The notes under the pieces: model-generated | Seen by the model: the letters and a program-made list of their open reading frames with translations, nothing else | What the model was told of the DNA's origin: nothing | Database searches by the model: none | Made by a program: the position numbers and the translations under genes | Source of the DNA: Flavobacteriales bacterium UBA7519 | GTDB taxonomy: Bacteria > Bacteroidota > Bacteroidia > Flavobacteriales > Weeksellaceae | Length of the DNA: 8,638 nt | Direction of reading: 5' to 3' | Assembly: GCA_002476905.1 (NCBI GenBank) | Contig: DLND01000162.1 | Span: 6,626 to 15,263, forward strand | Shown: piece by piece, positions 6,712 through 8,638 of the stretch | Position numbering within the stretch: the stretch's first letter is position 1 | Layout of the letters: every line of letters begins with the position of its first letter

Positions 6712-6945
6712 TTAATCGTTTTTCTTTCTTCCGCTCATTGCGACGATTGCAACAATGACGATGAGTACAACGCCACCAATAATCCAATACGTCGGATTGG
6801 TTTGCCATTCTTCAGTTGAGGTCGATGTCACATTAGTAGTTTTTACAATTGCAGAGTCTTGTGCAAAAGTTAAAACAGATGAGAAAATTGCTAAAAAGCT
6901 AAAAATAAATAATTTAGCACGATTGATTAGAGTTGAATTTTTCAT
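6712..6945 (-). CDS. 77-residue protein with signal peptide and C-terminal membrane helix
   Basis: I choose the ATG at 6943-6945 because it places a classical signal peptide at the N-terminus: a basic start (MKNSTLINRAK), a hydrophobic core (LFIFSFLAIFSSVL) and a cleavage site after TFA before Gln29. Starting at 6990 would add 15 polar residues ahead of the signal. The mature part is a short Ser/Thr/Val-rich segment (29-52) followed by one strong membrane helix (about 53-71) and a positive tail, RKKND. This predicts a small protein of about 48 residues after cleavage, with its N-terminus outside and its tail in the cytoplasm. I do not recognise the family; a role as a small regulator or accessory subunit is only a guess. 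It is convergent with the acyltransferase gene, divergent from miaE, and has its own terminator, which supports it being a real gene. Confidence 0.75.
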   Translation of the reverse strand: MKNSTLINRAKLFIFSFLAIFSSVLTFAQDSAIVKTTNVTSTSTEEWQTNPTYWIIGGVVLIVIVAIVAMSGRKKND

Positions 6946-7105
6946 AATTTTATTATTTGGTTGATGATGATTTCTCAACATTCGTGCCATTGATTGTAGT
7001 TATCATTTTATATTTTGCGTAATGCTCTATGATTATGGAAACGAATTTTTATAAACAAAGTATTTAAGAAAGCGCTCAAATCCTTATTTTTACAAAAAAA
7101 ATAAA

Positions 7106-7687
7106 ATGTTTCGTCTCAAACTTCCTACGGACCCACGATGGGCGAATATCGCAGAAGACAATCTGGAAGAAATCCTCACAGACCACGCCTGGTGCGAACA
7201 AAAAGCCGCTACCAACGCCATCGGACTCATAACAATGGTTCCAGAGCATACAGATATGGTAACCGAACTTCTAGCTATTGCACAAGAAGAAATGGAACAT
7301 TTTCATCAGGTGCACGAGATCATCAAAAAAAGAGGCGGTGTCTTGGGAAGAACGCGCAAAGATGATTATGTCAATGACTTGCTGAAATTCATCGTAAAAG
7401 GAGGAAACAGAACAGATCTTCTTGTTGATAAAATGCTTTTTGCGGCGATGATAGAAGCCAGAAGTTGTGAACGTTTTAAAGTGCTCACAGAAAATATCAA
7501 AGATGAAGAGCTACGAAATTTCTACAATGATCTGATGATTTCCGAAGCCAATCATTACACCACTTTTATCGGTTTTGCAAGGCAAATCGGAAAGCCGGAA
7601 AAGGTGAACAAACGCTGGGAAGAATGGCTGGAATATGAAGCGAAGGTCATACAGTCCTACGGAAATAAAGAAACAATACACGGATAA
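7106..7687 (+). CDS. miaE: tRNA-(ms2io6A)-hydroxylase MiaE
   Basis: The protein has 193 residues, the normal size for the family. MiaE is a non-haem diiron monooxygenase that uses O2 to hydroxylate the isopentenyl side chain of 2-methylthio-N6-isopentenyladenosine at tRNA position 37. The ferritin-like four-helix bundle shows the complete ligand set: Glu31 (AWCEQKAA), Glu62 and His65 (EEMEHF), Glu117 (IEARSCERF), and Glu147 and His150 (SEANHY). It opens with the characteristic FRLKLPTDPRW and ends with a Trp-rich EEWLEYEAKVI helix. The pathway also needs MiaA and MiaB, which are not in this window. The ATG at 7106 follows an A-rich leader. The DUF502 gene follows 27 nt downstream, a likely operon. 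Confidence 0.95.
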   Translation: MFRLKLPTDPRWANIAEDNLEEILTDHAWCEQKAATNAIGLITMVPEHTDMVTELLAIAQEEMEHFHQVHEIIKKRGGVLGRTRKDDYVNDLLKFIVKGGNRTDLLVDKMLFAAMIEARSCERFKVLTENIKDEELRNFYNDLMISEANHYTTFIGFARQIGKPEKVNKRWEEWLEYEAKVIQSYGNKETIHG

Positions 7688-7714
7688 AACAGAGCTCTTG
7701 TTGAGCCATATGTG

Positions 7715-8329
7715 ATGAATAGAAGCTTTAACGATTACCTTCGGCTTTTTCTTCGGTCTTTTATACAAGGGCTGATAATCATTGGTCCTTTTGCTATTAC
7801 GGTTTGGATCATCTGGTCCATCGTTTTCAGCATCGACAATATCATTCCATCCATTTCGGAAAAATTTCCGGGACTTATTTTCTTTACCGTCATCTTCGGA
7901 ACATCTTTTATCGGGTTTTTCGGAAACAAATTTATTATCGGAAGACTTATTGTAGATGGTGTAGATTATGTTTTGGAACACATCCCGGGAATCAAATTCA
8001 TCTACTCATCGCTGAAAGATGTTTTGGGCTCTTTTGTAGGAGATAAGAAAAAATTCAATGTTCCGGTTTGGGTAAAAACTAATGAGACGCCCGAAATATG
8101 GAGAATGGGATTCCTCACTCAGTCCGATATGTCGGTTGTTAATCTCGATCAAATGGTGGCCGTTTATCTTCCGCATTCTTACGCCGTTTCCGGCTGGGTA
8201 ATTATTACCAAATACAATAACATCAAAGAGGTAACCGGAATGAGTGCTGCGGAGGCGATGAAATTTGCCGTAAGCGGAGGTGTAGCCGGTTTCCATTCAG
8301 ATGACAACGTTTTCAAAGCACCAGAGTAG
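7715..8329 (+). CDS. DUF502 family membrane protein
   Basis: The protein has 204 residues from the ATG at 7715; a GTG directly before it could add one residue but is less likely. Two membrane helices (about 17-40 and 52-74) are joined by a short periplasmic segment. The remaining about 125 residues contain the DUF502 signature order: IPGIKFIYSSLKDV (90-103), VPVWV (116-120), WRMGFLT (129-135), VAVYLPHSYAVSGWVIIT (148-165) and the MSAAEAMKFAVSGGVAG stretch near the end (176-192). The family is widespread in bacteria and includes plant COV (continuous vascular ring) proteins, but its molecular function is not established. It is probably cotranscribed with miaE, although no functional link is known. 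It ends with TAG at 8327-8329. Confidence 0.92.
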   Translation: MNRSFNDYLRLFLRSFIQGLIIIGPFAITVWIIWSIVFSIDNIIPSISEKFPGLIFFTVIFGTSFIGFFGNKFIIGRLIVDGVDYVLEHIPGIKFIYSSLKDVLGSFVGDKKKFNVPVWVKTNETPEIWRMGFLTQSDMSVVNLDQMVAVYLPHSYAVSGWVIITKYNNIKEVTGMSAAEAMKFAVSGGVAGFHSDDNVFKAPE

Positions 8330-8413
8330 TTTTTGTTAGATGTCAGATGATGAAAATTTTTAAACTTTTTCATTGTTTGCTCTGCACATCAAGGATAAAA
8401 TTCAATGTTTTGC

Positions 8414-8440
8414 GATGCGGAACATCCAAGTTCCTGCATC
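8414..8440 (+). promoter_or_regulatory. Hairpin in the tnaA leader
   Basis: Arms gatgcggaac (8414-8423) and gttcctgcatc (8430-8440) pair over 10 bp with one bulged T at 8435 and a 6-nt loop. An outer ggataa (8393-8398)/ttatcc (8443-8448) pair could close a larger structure around it. No T tract follows, so it is not an ordinary terminator. It lies 24 bases before the tnaA ATG. It may be a regulatory leader structure or the remains of a REP element. Confidence 0.45.
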
Positions 8441-8464
8441 CATTATCCAACAAAATAATCTATA

Positions 8465-8638
8465 ATGAAACTACCATACGCAGAACCATTTAGAATCAAA
8501 ATGGTCGAAGAAATATATCAATCCACAAAAGAACAACGCGAAGAATGGCTGAAAGCTGCCAACTATAATTTATTTAATTTAAGAAGTTCACACGTCTTTA
8601 TCGATTTGCTTACCGACAGCGGAACGGGCGCAATGAGC
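8465..8638 (+). CDS. tnaA: Tryptophanase (tyrosine phenol-lyase family), N-terminal 58 residues only
   Basis: The gene starts at the ATG at 8465 and runs off the window end, in frame, after residue 58. The visible part begins [15 protein letters not shown] and includes the highly conserved [15 protein letters not shown] (44-58), found in PLP-dependent beta-eliminating lyases that cleave tryptophan to indole, pyruvate and ammonia, or tyrosine to phenol. The GTGAMS ending and the flavobacterial N-terminus suggest tryptophanase rather than tyrosine phenol-lyase (whose Citrobacter form has GTNAMS). That assignment rests on one residue plus memory of Flavobacteriia sequences. The PLP lysine and the substrate-specificity residues lie outside the window. 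It follows the DUF502 gene by 135 nt, so it probably has its own promoter. Confidence 0.88.
   Translation, partial: MKLPYAEPFRIKMVEEIYQSTKEQREEWLKAANYNLFNLRSSHVFIDLLTDSGTGAMS

Noticed and set aside
7511..7981. A 156-codon minus-strand ORF across the miaE/DUF502 junction
   Set aside because: It is antisense to two well-recognised genes and its translation is low-complexity Lys/Asn/Asp-rich text without a family pattern.
8350..8373. atgaaaa/ttttcat stem after the DUF502 gene as a terminator
   Set aside because: It is a 7-bp stem of almost only A-T pairs with a 10-nt loop and no following T run; stability would be poor.
8350..8493. A 47-codon ORF upstream of and overlapping the tnaA start, considered as a TnaC-like leader peptide
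   Set aside because: It contains no Trp codon and no TnaC-like motif, runs out of frame into tnaA, and has an ordinary shadow-ORF composition.
1..8638. Defence system, CRISPR array, prophage or transposase genes
   Set aside because: No regularly spaced direct repeats, no integrase, transposase, nuclease-helicase or toxin-antitoxin pattern was seen; the lone nuclease-fold protein is a membrane EEP enzyme in a housekeeping operon.

Overview
The window looks like a chromosomal segment from a low-GC member of the Flavobacteriia, most likely Chryseobacterium or a close relative in the Weeksellaceae. The evidence is the DUF5689/choice-of-anchor-J type surface protein, the mutL-rhomboid-EEP gene cluster, the flavobacterial form of the tryptophanase N-terminus, A/T-rich leaders without clear Shine-Dalgarno sequences, and short interspersed palindromes of a kind common in this group. 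This assignment comes from recognising protein families, not from a database search.

Layout, left to right. Positions 1-1041 hold the 3' part of a surface or exported protein (+), closed by a strong hairpin terminator at 1058-1098. Positions 1099-1383 carry no gene but hold four REP-like palindromes with a shared tag in both orientations. Next is a leftward cluster, read from right to left: mutL (3587-5356), a rhomboid intramembrane protease (2834-3583), a membrane-anchored endonuclease/exonuclease/phosphatase-fold protein (1854-2834) and a small lysine/glutamate-rich lipoprotein (1384-1755). The first three are almost certainly one transcription unit: mutL and the rhomboid gene are 3 nt apart, and the rhomboid and EEP genes overlap by one base in a TAATG junction. 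The lipoprotein follows after about 100 nt.

The mutL upstream region (5357-5582) is shared with a divergent acyltransferase-3 family membrane protein (5583-6680) and contains a second, different REP-like hairpin. A 77-residue secreted or membrane miniprotein (6712-6945, -) converges on the acyltransferase gene and shares its terminator region. Rightward, miaE (tRNA ms2io6A hydroxylase) and a DUF502 membrane protein form a likely two-gene operon. The window ends 58 codons into a tryptophanase-type gene (tnaA) whose leader contains a compact hairpin.

Functionally this is mostly housekeeping and accessory metabolism: mismatch repair, membrane proteolysis, tRNA modification, surface acylation and tryptophan/indole metabolism. 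I do not see a defence system, CRISPR array, prophage, transposase gene or tRNA/rRNA. The points most worth a second look are a MutL whose C-terminal domain appears to have lost the metal-binding endonuclease motif, the bidirectional REP cluster at 1126-1332, the second REP-type hairpin between mutL and the acyltransferase gene, and a structured tnaA leader with no TnaC-like peptide.
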